A stretch of DNA of 64,000 nucleotides from Sindora glabra (Eukaryota > Streptophyta > Magnoliopsida > Fabales > Fabaceae), in NCBI GenBank assembly GCA_020226215.1, contig CM035235.1, positions 1,005,151 through 1,069,150 on the forward strand, read 5' to 3'. Positions 1 through 12,620 of this stretch are shown piece after piece (positions within the stretch are counted from its first letter, which is position 1; each line of letters opens with the position of its first letter). Below the pieces are notes generated by a model, which saw nothing but the letters and a program-made list of their open reading frames with translations, did no database searches and was not told where the DNA came from. A program made the position numbers and the translations under genes.

Positions 1-44
1 AAGACAAAAATTAGATAAAAGAGAGCTAAGAATTTCATGATGGA

Positions 45-3000
45 TAATGCTATGCTATGAATGCCTATATATAACATAAATAGATAAGGTTACTTCTAAT
101 CACAAGAAGGATCATAAATTAATTATAAGTTTTAGTGAGTTAGTAGATTAATTTGTTGCTCTGATTTAAAGACTGATTATGACATAATTGTAACTTGAAT
201 TAGCTATTTTTTCTTCTAGAAAGGTGTAGCCTTACTTCTTAACTTTCCAATGGTTCAAGCTTTGTAAGATCTAGAACTCTAATTATAGATTAAAAACCAA
301 AACAAGCCCAATGTAGTCTAAACTCATAACTTAACTTCCTACCTTGTTTTCTTATTCAAAATGAATCAATTGCACTTATTTGTCTTCATGAAATTTATAG
401 GTATGGGGTCTTAACTAACAATTGGGCTTATATTTGCTCAAATTAAGGTTTTAGCTCTAGATATACCTAAATTACTAAAACTATTTCTATATAGATAGCA
501 ACAAAGATAGAATTCTTTCCAACATTTTAGCCAATTTTAAGCTACAAAATTAGAATTAGGTCTCAATGTCTTCACAATAGTTATAAGTATTTATCTAAAC
601 TTTTCAACGATATAAAGATCATCCCAAATTGAGGTTTGGAATTTCAAATGCTACTAAAATATTAAAATAACCTTAAATTATCTAATGTGATTGAATTGGC
701 TCTATACATTCCAAAGATCCAATCTTATCTTGAAACACTATAAATATGATTAAATAAGGCATATGAACATAATAAAAGACTAAATGTAGGAAAAGAAATA
801 AGTATATAATAAATCATCATCATTAATTTACAAAACTATAGGAAATTAGGCCAAGAATTAATTGAAAGAAAGGTAGTTAATGATCAAAACTATTCATATA
901 AAAATTAGCATTTAAGGATTGGAAAGAGCAATATGGTGGTGGAGGTAGTATAAATGTGAATAGATCTAATAAAGTGAAATCCTTACTTTATTTAAAGTTT
1001 ACGTTACAAGCTAGAATTAAAAAAAAAATCTCACACTCCTTCAACAACCCACCACCCATCATTACCATTCATCGCAACATCCATCATTGCCATTACCATG
1101 CAATCATTAGCTCCATCACCACTACTACCTTCACTCTTTTTTGCTACCATTACAATTGAAAATTTAATTATGATTCCTTTCCTTAACTAATAAACCAATT
1201 AATAAGGAAAATAATCACAAATAGTGTAATTTCATTTCTTTTTAATCTTTAAGTGAATCAAACAATTAAAAAATAATGATTTTCTTTTCCTTGCTTTCCT
1301 TATTTAATTTTATTTTCTTTCTATTTTCAACAGTTAAATCAAATATCTCATATATTAGTCAGAAAACTAGGTTGGTATTAAATAAAGGAAATATAATGCA
1401 TTAAATTTTAATGAAAATAGTAAAACTTTTATTATTAGTTTGATATTTATAGTTAAATGCATTTTGTACAATTAAGAATTTCAATATGGTTTTATAAAGA
1501 TTTGTAAAAGACTTTATATATAGGGCTAAAGTTATTTATAGAGAGCTATTGAATACTCACGCCCTATTGGTCCATATCAAAACACATAGATGGTTACTCA
1601 ACATATCCATAACTATTGAAAAGATCCAATCCAATGACCATTTTCTACTGACTTCCATATCCTTACAGTAACCTTTATGTTTTCCAACACCATATAACTT
1701 TTGGCAACGCATATGGCATTTCCTATCCCACCTTGTCACATAAATCATCACTATACAAAGAAAGTTACAACCCAAATCTAGGTTTTCATCCTAGAAAATG
1801 AACTAAGGTTCTAATAGAGACTAGTGTAAAGGTGAAGAAAGATGCTAGATGAAGCAAGGGAGAAAACCCAAAGAAAAATCCCTTATCAAGGTCTATAAAG
1901 GTTGGTCTCTAATTTCCTATAGGAAGGATTGGATGGTATTTGAAGAAAGAAAGATAATCTTAACATGTCGAAACTAGTGCTCCTCTATACCTGATTGTTG
2001 TTCTTAAGTACTTAGCTGTCAAGGTAACATGCTTCTTTCACTTTCATTTGTTTCCAATTTCAATTTTATGATAGCAAATCTTTTATCGATGCATTTTAAG
2101 TGAAATTCTCACCTTTTATATGCATGTTGAAATTTGTATTATAAGAACTATTTGCTTAATAGTGAAGAAAGAAATATGTGATATGATACTGCTTTTGATT
2201 CTTGCATCGAACTCAATTGTTTAAATATATGCCTAAAATTAGACAATAGGAGTTGCATTTTAGAAATTGCAATCTCATTTTCCTTGTTTTTATGTAAATG
2301 GTTCTCCTTGTAGGTTTTAATATCGATACTATTTTCTAAAAATTTAGCTTTAGTACTAGTTTTAGGAAGTGATGGGTCTTGTTTATGATTTTGACTTAGC
2401 GAGGAATTTATGTGAGTGTAGGTTTTGGAATTAGCCAAAAATGCAACTCGAGATAACAAGAAGAATAGGATAATTCCAAGGCATATTTTATTAGCAATAA
2501 GGAATGATAATGAACATGGAAAGCTACTTGCTAGTGTCATAATTGCACATAGTGGTGTTATCCCTAACATCAATCCTATTATATTACCCAAAAAAGAAAA
2601 AAACTCAAGCTACAAAAGAGCCTAGGTCTCCATCCCAAGCCACCAAGTCTCGAAAAAAGGCTTAATGTTGTTGATTTCTCTTGATTTTTATGTATATTAT
2701 CAACTAGGATTATGTTGTAACAAGAGAACTTGATGTATTGTAAACATTGTCTAATTTCATTATCCTTAGGATTTTCTATTAATGAATGAAAATAACTTAT
2801 TTTTAGTCATAATGGAATAAGAAGTTAAAGTTAGATATATTTATATTTTGGTTTGTATTATAAATCTATTATTTAGACATATGCAGTCACAACTTTGACA
2901 TCTATGATTATATAAGTTCCTTATTAATCCCTTAAGCCCAACATTTTAGGTTTGGCTAGGAAATTTGGTATCAATTGAAACAAGCATTCTATATGTTTGA

Positions 3001-3300
3001 TCGGCTACAATTTCCTCTTTATTAGGGATGGTTTGCAAAAAGAAGGGAGAAAGGGTTATAAATGTTTAGAGTTCTAATTTTTTAGAGGTTGAATCTTTTA
3101 TTTTTAGGTTAAATTTCATTTATTCTCTCTGAGGTTGAAATGTACTTTATTGACTTTCTTTTTATTTCCTAAAAACTTTCTAAACCTCCACTCATAATTA
3201 ATAACTATTAATTTTATTTGTGTTATACCAATTTTCCCTTTCTATATCATATTTAGGAATTAGGAATTCTAAAGAAACACTAAATGATAGCTAAATTTGT
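45..3300. repeat. Long direct repeat, left copy (partner 60755-64000)
   Basis: The sequence from about 45 to 3300 aligns base for base, with many substitutions and small indels, to 60755-64000 in the same orientation. Shared landmarks include the start (TAATGCTATGCTATGAAT against TAATGCTATACTATGAAT), the ACC/ATC-rich stretch near 1040-1130 and 61760-61860, the H2A.W pseudogene, and the end (GAATTAGGAATTCTAAAGAAA in both). The right copy runs off the window, so the true length is unknown. The stretch before the pseudogene (45-1810) holds no gene I can support. It includes probable old promoter and 5' UTR sequence of the histone gene. Confidence 0.9.
1814..2665 (+). pseudogene. H2A.W: Histone H2A.W pseudogene, copy 1 (two exons, decayed)
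   Basis: This is a broken copy of a plant heterochromatin-type histone H2A (H2A.W). Exon 1 (about 1814-2023) encodes KVGL-stop-FPIGRIGWYLKKER and then SAPLYLIVVLKYLAVK, matching the family's KAGLQFPVGRIGRFLKKGR and GAPVYLAAVLEYLAAE. The start codon is ATA and at least four in-frame stops are present. The intron (2024-2421) keeps GT...AG and sits at the usual plant H2A position between LAAE and VLELA. Exon 2 (2422-2665) encodes VLELAKNATRDNKKNRIIPRHILLAIRND and SVIIAHSGVIPNIN, still open, until a one-base shift after LPKK. In the shifted frame the tail reads ATKEPRSPSQATKS then RKKA-stop, which is the H2A.W SPxK-type tail and separates it from canonical H2A. It cannot make a full H2A. Confidence 0.92.
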
Positions 3301-5416
3301 AGATATTGAGTAAAGGTGTTGGACCTAAGTTGAACAGTCATAAATAGTCAATTTATAAGAGGATGACATCACACCTATTATCAATTAAAATGAAATGTCA
3401 CTTCTAGGAAGGTAAATTTTAGAAATGTCATCAAGTTTGATTCAAAGGAGTGACTTTGGTGTACAACTAATATAATAAAGTATCAATACACCATCAAATT
3501 GAATTATATATCAAATTTACTTTTTCTTAGAATCAAATCTTAGACATCACAATTACATATCAAGAGTTAAATTTAGTGATGCACTAATATACATTATGTT
3601 AGTGGTGTACTATACATTTTTTCTTAATATAATATAAAATATTTTTATTTTATGAATGTTAAAGTATTTATGCATTTTTAGGAATCTTATTGAATTTTTT
3701 AAAAATATTGTTATTAGCTACACAAGCTAATGGTCATTGATTAATGGTGATTTGAAGTGATAAATAGTAATTATATTAAGGCATAAATAAAATATATTTT
3801 TATGTGACTAAAAATAGTGATAATTAATGTCGGTTGACGGTGATAAGTAATATCAATATGATTTGAGGTGATAAATGATAATAATGATAATAATAATATT
3901 AAGTCATTGAAGTGAAGTTAGTTAAAATATCATTTTATATGATTAAAACAAGGGTAAAATGTGACAAATTTCATTGAACCTAGGGTTATCTACAAAAAAA
4001 ATATTTTTAATTTTTAAAGAGGTGCAATTCATCACTTAAACTTTATATATGGTACAAATAAAACCTTTCAACCAAATAATATTTAAAGGTCATTTAGTTT
4101 GTAAAAGTAATGCGAGAAATACAATTTCCCAAAAATAGGAAATTTTTAAATTTTTTCACTGGCTAATAACTTACAAGGTGGAAGAACTAGAACTTTTTTA
4201 AAAAATTATTTTTCACAAATCATGAAAAGTTGTTTATTCGCATGAACTTTTTATATCATTTATAAATAGAAGTACAAAACTATTCCTACTAAATTTAGCT
4301 AATTATTACTTCAACATTTTATTTTTACATTAAAAATATAATAAATATGATTTATTAAATATATAATAAATAGAATAAATATTATATAAAATCATATAAC
4401 ACATATATTAAATATTATATCATAAATATAATTATAATATAAATATAATTCTAAATAGAATTAAATTTAGTATATATATCTATTGTACTATATTATTTAT
4501 TATTTTAATATTTAGTTATAAAAATAAAAAAATTATTTCTTATCCATATTATATAAATTTGATATAATTAATTATATATTATGTTAATTATTTGACTAAT
4601 ATTTTTCTTTGATTTAAATTATATTAAGATAATTTAAGATATATATGTATATAAGTTTTTTATTTTTTAATAAAATTTAAAGAAGAAATTAAAAATTTTG
4701 AAAAATTATGATTGAAAGGCATATTAGAAATATAGTTTAAAAAATAACTAGAAACAATTAAAAGTTATCAATTTCTCTTATTTTTGTATTATAATTTGAA
4801 AGATATATTGGTAATTTTAATAACACATCATAAAAAATTTAAAGTTAAATTAAATAAAATATACAAAATTAATTCATAAAAAGTGTTAATTTCTTAGTAT
4901 CAATCAAATAACTTTAAATATTTTTAAAAATGTTTACTAAAAAATTTACTTCCTTAAAAATTCAACTTCTCATAAAAATTTATTTTTTATATGAACTAAA
5001 CAATCCCTTAAACCTGTTAGACACTCCATCAAATATGAAAGAAGAAGAAAAAAAAAAAAGTCTCCTTACCTTCGTTTACCACAACCAATTCAAATTCTCT
5101 TATTGAAATAATTCATGCTGTCCCAACACTCTTCTAAAATTAATTTCAACCAAAAAATTTTGATAGTACATATAAGTCATTTTTTATATTTTAAACTTAA
5201 TGTATTTATGATTTATTATTTTAATCTATTTGATATCATCACAAAAAGTTGATCAATGGTAAAAATGTGAATTTATAGAAAAGATGGTTTCAAATCTTCC
5301 TGAAATTTAATGCATTCTTATTAGGTGTTGAATTAATGGTGAAAGATTTGAATAATTTATCGGAAGTTATAAGTTTGAATCTCATTATTATCAATGCATT
5401 AAAAAATATTAAATAT
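3300..5416. other. A+T-rich intergenic sequence, no gene seen
   Basis: This stretch is almost pure A+T-rich sequence with frequent stops in all frames. I see no recognisable coding, RNA or transposon protein signature, and no clear terminal repeats. Confidence 0.6.
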
Positions 5417-5577
5417 ATTTAATTTCCATCATGACGCTGATTTATTTCCCAGCTGGTCTTTATGCTTTTGGCGGTGTTCACGATGATTCTGGAAATGGAG
5501 AAGGCCATTAGGGTAAGTGTGCGGGGGAAGGCCTTCGTTTTCGAATAGGACACCGACAAAGCAAAAGGAAATTAAAT
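5417..5577 (+). other. G+C-richer exon-like island between short inverted repeats
   Basis: This 161-base island stands out in A+T-rich surroundings. After a good splice acceptor (TTTATTTCCCAG at 5441-5452) there is an open segment of 20 codons, 5453-5512, reading LVFMLLAVFTMILEMEKAIR, followed at once by a consensus donor GTAAGT at 5513. Read through, the frame continues VSVRGKAFVFE and stops. Exon-like splice sites, symmetric phase and base composition suggest a stranded exon fragment. The 11-base sequences ATTTAATTTCC (5417-5427) and GGAAATTAAAT (5567-5577) flank it as inverted repeats, which could be chance in A+T-rich DNA. I do not recognise the protein. Confidence 0.35.
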
Positions 5578-6720
5578 TGAGTGATAAAAGAGTAAATTAA
5601 TTGATTATTATTAATAAAGGTAAATTTATTTTCTTATTTATTTTATAAATTTTATAATTTATTATAGTAAAAATTTTATATAATTTAAACTATCATTTAA
5701 TTAAATGACATAAGAATTGGGGCTTATGAATATTAAATTTTGTTTTATTCTTCTTAAAAATAAATATGTTTTAAATTATTTTATAATATTTAATGTGACT
5801 TACTTTATTATTAATATTACATTAATTAAAATAAATCCAATAAATTATAAAAATTATGAAGGTAAAAAATTAAATTAAGTCGATTAAAATAGAGAACAAG
5901 CTAACAAATTAAAGAAAACATATAACAGAAATTTTGATAAAATTATTTTTCAAATATAATGAAATAATAAAGAACTGTTATGAATTTGTGAATACCACAC
6001 TATTATCTATGACAGCTCGGACTCATTGATTACATGTTAATGCACAAACCACACACAGACACAAACAAATTATTAAATTCTTAAATATATAAATTACGAA
6101 AATACGCAATCTGAAATGCAGTTTAAAAAATAGAATTCACACTGATGGCTAATGTATCATTGCATGATGTGAGTTTTGAATTTATTTTCTCTATTTTTTC
6201 TAATTAATGTGGATTGGTAATTTAGTTATTTGTTATTGATAATAAAGAAAAAATTATTTCCACAACTCTTTTACCAATGCTATAATTTATTAAATATTAA
6301 ACTTTTATATAAATTAAGCCCTCATTTAGTTAAATAAGTTGATAATTAAAATTTATAAACATTATTTTTTATTTATTTTTTAAATAAATATGTCTATGAT
6401 TTTTCTACAATATTAAATGTGACCTACTTTATTATTAATATTATGTAAATTAACCAAGATCATATTAATTAAAATAAATCCAATGAATTAAAAAAAGAAT
6501 AGCGTAAAATAAATAAAAGTAAATTGATTAATTTAAAGCACAAGCTAAACAAATTAAAGAAATTATTCAATATAAATTTTAATAAAAAAAGCATTTTTCA
6601 AATATATTAAACAATAATAATTTTTATGGATCTGTGGATACCACAACTATAATAAAGGATAACTCATATATGCTAATTAAATGTTAATTTGTTGTTTATG
6701 CTAAAAAAAATAAAGTTTTA
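5578..6720. repeat. Dispersed repeat family R, copy near 5.6-6.7 kb (two related units)
   Basis: Two diverged related units lie here, at about 5.6-6.0 kb and 6.2-6.7 kb. Each has the order of an ATTATTTCC-type start, TATAATTTAAAC or TATAAATTAAGC, AATATTTAATGTGAC, and AAATCCAATAAATTA. The same family recurs at 33.8-35.9 kb and continues at 39.38 kb. The end of this copy (6660-6690, AACTCATATATGCTAATTAAATG) is the uninterrupted counterpart of sequence split by a Mutator-type MITE at 39.44 kb. No coding capacity is recognisable. It may be an old non-autonomous element or LTR. Confidence 0.7.
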
Positions 6721-7767
6721 TAAGACAATAATCATGATTGAATTATTTGAAAAGATAATATTAAACATAAATAATCATGAATGAGGAATCTGAATTTGTT
6801 GTAAATCATAAACTATTTATAATCGGCCTTGATCATAGATTATAATAAAGGTTTATTACTCTTATCAACCCTAAATAAGGAATTAATCGGGGAAATTTTT
6901 TAATACCTATAAAAAGTGTTCAAAATTAGCAACAAGCCTTATTTATATTATAATATTAGTACGTTGACTCATCATTAAGAACCACTCATTACTAAACTAT
7001 CAGATAAGATACTAGTAGGTCTAAACCATACAATTCTTTTAATATTGAGTTATACTTTTTTACATCTTATTTTATTATTAAAATAATATATCTACAGTAA
7101 AAAATCTAACAATTTACACATATGAATAATTAAATTTTTAGATATACAATTTATCCTAAAAAATTATATATATATAAGATGCATTTGTATATAGAGTTGA
7201 AATATTAAACAAAAATAAATAATAAATTGTAAAAGCATTCATACAAATATGTTATTGTTGATCTTCGAAAGAATCAATTGCAAATATTTTGGTCATTTTC
7301 CTTTGACAATCTCATTTACTTTTAATTTAATAGATTTAATTTGTAGCTTAAATTGTACAATTATCTTCTTCTTTTAATCCGAAAAGATCATGTGTGTGAT
7401 TTCTGTTTTAAATCTCACGGTAGCTTAAAATATACTTTCTATTTTGTTCTTCGTGACCTTTACTGTGTTCATAGAGTCAAGGTTTGTATTTAATAAACAA
7501 TTGAAATTATACTTAATAGTTTAGAACATTTTTTAGAAAAATAATGACTTCCCTTTTTATTTATTATAACACAAGATATGCAATTGTTACGGACTAAAAA
7601 CTTAAATCATGGATTATTAAAAAAAATAAAATTTAAATCATGGGTTGAGTTTCTCTAAAGTATAAGATGTATACTTTAGAAGGTAAAATATTATATTATA
7701 ATTTTTAATGAAAAAATTGTGGTGAATAAATAGTTACAAAATTAGAAATTATTTTTTAAACTTATTT
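6721..7767. other. A+T-rich intergenic sequence
   Basis: I see no coding, RNA or element structure that I can support in this stretch. Confidence 0.55.
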
Positions 7768-7783
7768 TTATTTGTTAAATTTT

Positions 7784-7907
7784 TTTTTGCACATAGGAAA
7801 GATTTTTTAAATAGAGAGGGCGTAAATTTGGGGGGTTGAACGCCCGCTCAATGCCGCCAAACTTTGGCAAGTCAAGGCAAGGGCAGCTGTACTAACTCTC
7901 AGCAGGC
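7784..7907 (-). pseudogene. Small retroposed fragment with poly(A) and 16-bp target duplication
   Basis: A 124-base G+C-richer insert is flanked by identical 16-base direct repeats, TTATTTGTTAAATTTT at 7768-7783 and 7908-7923. On the minus strand the insert ends in a run of A residues next to the left repeat. Its G+C-rich part has an open frame of 32 codons ending in TAA; part of it reads ALTCQSLAALSGRSTPQIY. A long target duplication, a 3' A-run and apparent 5' truncation are the marks of LINE-driven retroposition of an mRNA 3' end. I do not recognise the source gene, and a short SINE-like RNA remains possible. Confidence 0.55.
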
Positions 7908-7923
7908 TTATTTGTTAAATTTT

Positions 7924-8830
7924 GAATTCTTAATATTTTTTATTATAATAATGCATTTTATCCTAATTACATCTTATGCTTTAAAAAAGTTCAATCTTTT
8001 AAATTATTATAATTATAAATTAATAAATATATTTTTTTAAATTTAAATGACTAAATAATTGTTTATTTAATACTTATTTTAATATCAAATTTTATTTTCT
8101 ATTCCCGTGCATAACATAGGGTAAAACTAGTGACTCTAATGTTACGTCTGTTATGATGGAATAGAATTAGAATAAAAATAAAAAAGGAAATATAAATAAA
8201 ATAAAATAAAATACAATGATCATTTTATAATTATATTTAATATAATAAAAAATTGAATATATGTTTCATTTTATTTTTTAAGCTTGGTACAACAAAATAA
8301 TATAAAAATAAAATGAAAAAAGTGTAGTTGATAATAATAATAATAATAATTTATTACAATAAATACAAATATCTTATTAAATAATTTAATATTATTAAAA
8401 TATATGATATAATCAATAATAAAAATTATAAAATTTTAAATTTTATAATCAACAAAAAAAATTTATAGTAAAAACACAAAAATTTAATTTATTAAATTTT
8501 TGTAAATAATACAAAAATATCTTATTTGAAATTTTACTATTAAAATTATAATTATTAAAATATTTTAATAGAGAAATATTCAAAAATTAATATTTTTAAT
8601 TATATATTAATAAAAATAATATTAAAATATATAAAAAAATATACAAAGCATATGTGTAAAAAGATCATTCCATCATTCTTGAAATGATCTATTCAATCAC
8701 TTTTATTATGAAATGAAAATTCCATCACTTGATGGAATGATCATTTCCTAAAAAATAGACATTCCAATTATATAGTGCAAACAAAACAAACTTTTTGACT
8801 ATTCTTTTTTTCATTTTTATCCCATTCAAT
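7924..8830. other. A+T-rich sequence with a possible hAT-like remnant
   Basis: There is no gene. From about 8150 to 8780 the stretch has GATGGAATAGAATT near its start and GGAATGATCATTTCC and ACATTCCA near its end. This resembles plant elements of the GGAATGG...CCATTCC type. A related ATTCC/GGAAT-rich stretch is at about 30.87-31.03 kb. The boundaries cannot be set. Confidence 0.3.
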
Positions 8831-9229
8831 CTTACTAGAATTTTTTATGTGGGCTACTATTAAGCATTTTGTTTTCAATGAAACTAATTGAATAATAATC
8901 CAAAAGCTTTTTATTTTTTATAATTCAATTTGTTAAAGTAACATATTGCTTATACTTATAAATAATTAATTATGAATTAATGTATTTGACAGTTAAAACA
9001 TGAGGCTATACCTCTATTATTCTATAATGAGAATATTTTATAAAATTTTATTTATATTGACTAAATCCTATTGAAAGTCACACACTCTAAAAAAAGTAAG
9101 GAAGGATCTATACTTATATTATCATTTGAATAGTATTATATATAAAAAAATTAAATTCAGGATAAAGATATGCTTCCGCTTAATTTTCTGCGGCATCAAG
9201 TTCATATATGATTTCTAAATTTTCCCACA
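8831..9229 (+). repeat. Left (5') LTR of the 8.4-kb element
   Basis: This aligns with 16813-17256. It shares GTTAAAGTAACATATTGCTTA against ATTAAAATAATTTATTACTTA, the ATTTGAATA-TATTAT block, and TTCATATATGATTT near its end. It is followed by the primer-binding-like site. Confidence 0.6.
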
Positions 9230-9230
9230 T

Positions 9231-9243
9231 GTGATATCAAAGC
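9231..9243 (+). promoter_or_regulatory. Primer-binding site for initiator tRNA-Met (decayed)
   Basis: GTGATATCAAAGC follows the left LTR after one base. The plant copia consensus is TTGGTATCAGAGC. The position and near match support the LTR boundary at about 9229. Confidence 0.6.
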
Positions 9244-10199
9244 TATCTTATGTGAATTTAGAACCCACATTTATAAATTTCATTGCAACTTTGGATCACA
9301 AAAATTATTCCTTATGCCTGTATAATTATATAGCTTTCTATTATCTTCTTAAAACCTGTTCCAACTGTGATTAGTATATATTTTTCTTTTTCTTGTTTCC
9401 TTTCTTGTATATAAAATTAAAAGAATTCCGATGCGGTTCATCAAAGAGTTCTCAGTAATTTGTGAGTTTATATTTATCTACTGTTGGCATGTTTTGCAGT
9501 TACCCGCGGTTCAATTTGAATGTTTTACCTTATGTCTCTTAAATGTCAAATGATATGAAATAAATAAATTTATGATGTTATGAATATAATTAATTAATTT
9601 ATTATTTACATAAAATAATTTCTCTCATAAATGCTGTAATGCCTATCCTAATATTAATATAAAATAAAATTAAGAGAAATTATTTACATACTTATGTTTA
9701 TTTCCAAATAATCCGTGGTTCATCAAACTTTGCGGTGAGATAATAACTTCTCTCTTAAGTGTCTAGCATGGAATGTTAGTTTTATGTACATTCATGGGAG
9801 TCGTGACCTTCAGATATGGTTCAAAATATTGTTACCATCAATCACTATGAAATATTAATTATTTAACTGAATTGTTTCATTAATCTTAGTGGATGCTAAT
9901 AAATGCGAAATGTGACAAAATCAAATATATATTATGATAAGTCTATTTAGCATCAATAATACCCACTCTCCTTAAATGTACTTATGAGATATATTAGGAA
10001 TAAATAATAATACAAAAGAGGTTTAAAAATATTTTTATACACTTTATAAAGCTTGAAATTCTGGATTTTAATGTAATATGAAGTTCTTGTGCTATAATCA
10101 ATATAAATGCATATTTTATGGTATCTTATCACGGACTGATCGTATATTACAAATAATTAATTAGAAAATTATTTGAATTATAGTTATGGGTAATTTTTA

Positions 10200-12620
10200 A
10201 TATCTCAATTTTTTGAATTATTTTTTATATAATTTTATACAATTATTATCAAAGTAAAATTATTCATATTAATTTATAAGATCTTTAAGCTATGAATAGA
10301 AGATTAATTTTTAATTATTTTATATAATTACCTGCCCAAATAATGTGATTATCTATTTCAATTAGAAATTGACTCATTGAAATATTTTCTTTTGTTTGGA
10401 TATATTTTAATTATTGAGGATTTATCAGCCCAAAGGGAATAAATTTCTAATATTAAAGTATTGTCATTGTTGGCTTCAATGTTATATTTTTTTAACAAAA
10501 GAAAGAATGTAGTGATATATTTTTTACATACTTCTAAATATTTTTATCATCTATGTGCTCACAAATTGACATATTGCATTTCTACATGATATTATGTATA
10601 ATCTCTTTTACTTCATTATTTTATTTTTATCTCATCATACAATCATTTTGGATAAGTATTATCTTAAAGAGGTTTCAATATTATCTTATCTATTAAACGA
10701 AAAAAAAATTATTTATCACTTTTGGGATTTAATACAACAATAACTATTATATGCCTCATGTATCTTGATTGTCAATTATTTGCTGTTAATTTGATAAAGT
10801 ATTGATTTCTATTTCATTCTTAATGTGACAACATAATGACATTTTATAAAAATTCTTATTTGAAATAATCTTAGTGATGTTATATTCGAAATCAAGCAAT
10901 ATTTTCTTTTATTTAATTCTTAAAATTATGTTATGATATAATATAGTTTTGATAATCGATATTGGTGTATATTATTTAATACCTTTTGATAAACTAATCA
11001 TATTGTTATTTTTAATAATTTAACTTATAATTATAACCTTAATTTTAATATCTCAATTCTTTTGAGAGACTTATGAATTAATTTGGATAATTATCACCAT
11101 TCATAAGTCTCCAAGCTATTAATAAATGCTTACAAGATTAATTTTTAATTATTTTACATATTTACCTATCCAAAGGGAGTAACTATGTGTGTTATAATTA
11201 ATAATGAGTTTAATAAAATGATTTGTAATTATAATTATTTCATACAATGACCCATCCAAAGGACATTATTATATATTGTAATTGGAAATTGATTTAATGA
11301 AGTAATTTTATTTCAAGATTTATTATATTATAGTATATTTTATCTAATCAAAGGGGATGAATTTATAATAATAATGTATTATCCTACTTGACTTTAATTT
11401 TAGGAGGGTTTTATGTACTATATTCTCTACCCAAAAAAGAGAAAATAGTGATATTTATATACCCCTAAATACGGTATTAATATTTTAAATACCCAGAATT
11501 AATATATTATATTTTTAATTATTTTTACATAATCTAATTTATAAATGAATTTTATTAAATATATGGTATTTGTATTTTTTTATACCATTCTCATAAATGG
11601 TGTTTACATTTATAAACATTTTATTTTACCATAAGCTTCACATGGACCAAGTAAGATGCATTCTTGAACTATACTAATATTGTTTTGGATATCTTTATTT
11701 TCAATTTTTTTAAATTAATTTATGTCTCAAAAAAGAAACATGTTAAAGAAATCTAGTTAAAATTATAAATTTATCTCCATATTAATCTTCATTTAATGGT
11801 AGCCTTAATTTTCAAAGTAAATTTTTATTTTGAGCCTTATTATATTTTTAAATCATACAAATTTAAGATGTATTTATATGCAAAAGTATTAAAATTAAGA
11901 CAATTTGGATGTAATAATTTTTTAATTTTATGATCATTTGATATATTATTTAATATTAGAATGCTTAGAAATTTTTTGGATAGTTTTTTTATCTTAAGTC
12001 TTTTGAGAAATTTATGAATGATTATAGATAATTATCATTAAAGTAAAATTATTCACATTGATTCATCAAGTTTTTTAGTTATATCATATGAGATTGATTT
12101 ATGATTATTATATGTAGTTGCCTACTCAAAAAGGGTCATATGTGTTAATCAAGTATTTTTATAAAGCATTCGAGATTCTAGATTTTCTTTAGTTTTAAAA
12201 ATATGTTTGCCTAAATGAGACATTTTTTCAATGCTAAAGTATTCTCCCAATTAATTTCATGATTAAGAAGTTCTTTTACTTGTTATATTTTGTACCCAAA
12301 GGTAAAATTATAGTGATATACATTGCTCCTATATCCATAAATTAAAAGTTATATTCTTATTTTTAATGTTATTTCTCTTGCTTGTATAGTAAAAGTGTTA
12401 TCTCTGTAATTAAACATTTTCTTTCAAGATCCAATCAAAACATGCTTGCTTATTTTGGTTATAAGGGTAGATCAACCTATAGGGTCTATCTGCCAAAGGG
12501 GATAATCTCTTGAATATTGTGTTATCCTTTATGTAATTGAGAAAAAATTTAATACATACTATATATTTTTTCCAAAGGGAGATTTATTGTTATGTATTGG
12601 CAACTCTTGTATAAAACTTG
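10200..12620. repeat. Degenerate tandem repeats with recurrent CCAAAGGG motif
   Basis: Inside the 8.4-kb element, three similar segments start near 10200, 11049 and 11991, so spacing is about 850-940 bases. Each runs through ATCTCAATTNTTTTGA-like sequence, AAGTAAAATTATTCA or its remnant, ATTAATTTTTAATTATTTTA, and then a series of CCCAAAGGG-type words (near 10428, 11170, 11260, 11352, 12127, 12296, 12495, 12574). Related stretches include ATTAAAGTATTGTCA (10455) against GCTAAAGTATTCTCC (12234). No protein is recognisable. This may be the conserved non-coding core of the element. Confidence 0.5.

Noticed and set aside
956..1159. Open frame in an ACC/ATC-rich stretch
   Set aside because: Low-complexity His/Ile/Thr product. 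The matching stretch in the right copy (about 61.76-61.86 kb) does not keep the frame.
1557..1775. Minus-strand open frame upstream of the H2A.W pseudogene
   Set aside because: It lies in the old promoter and 5' UTR of the histone gene and is not kept open in the right copy. No family resemblance.
2148..2591. 147-codon minus-strand open frame
   Set aside because: It is antisense to H2A.W exon 2 and intron. The histone reading on the plus strand explains the sequence.
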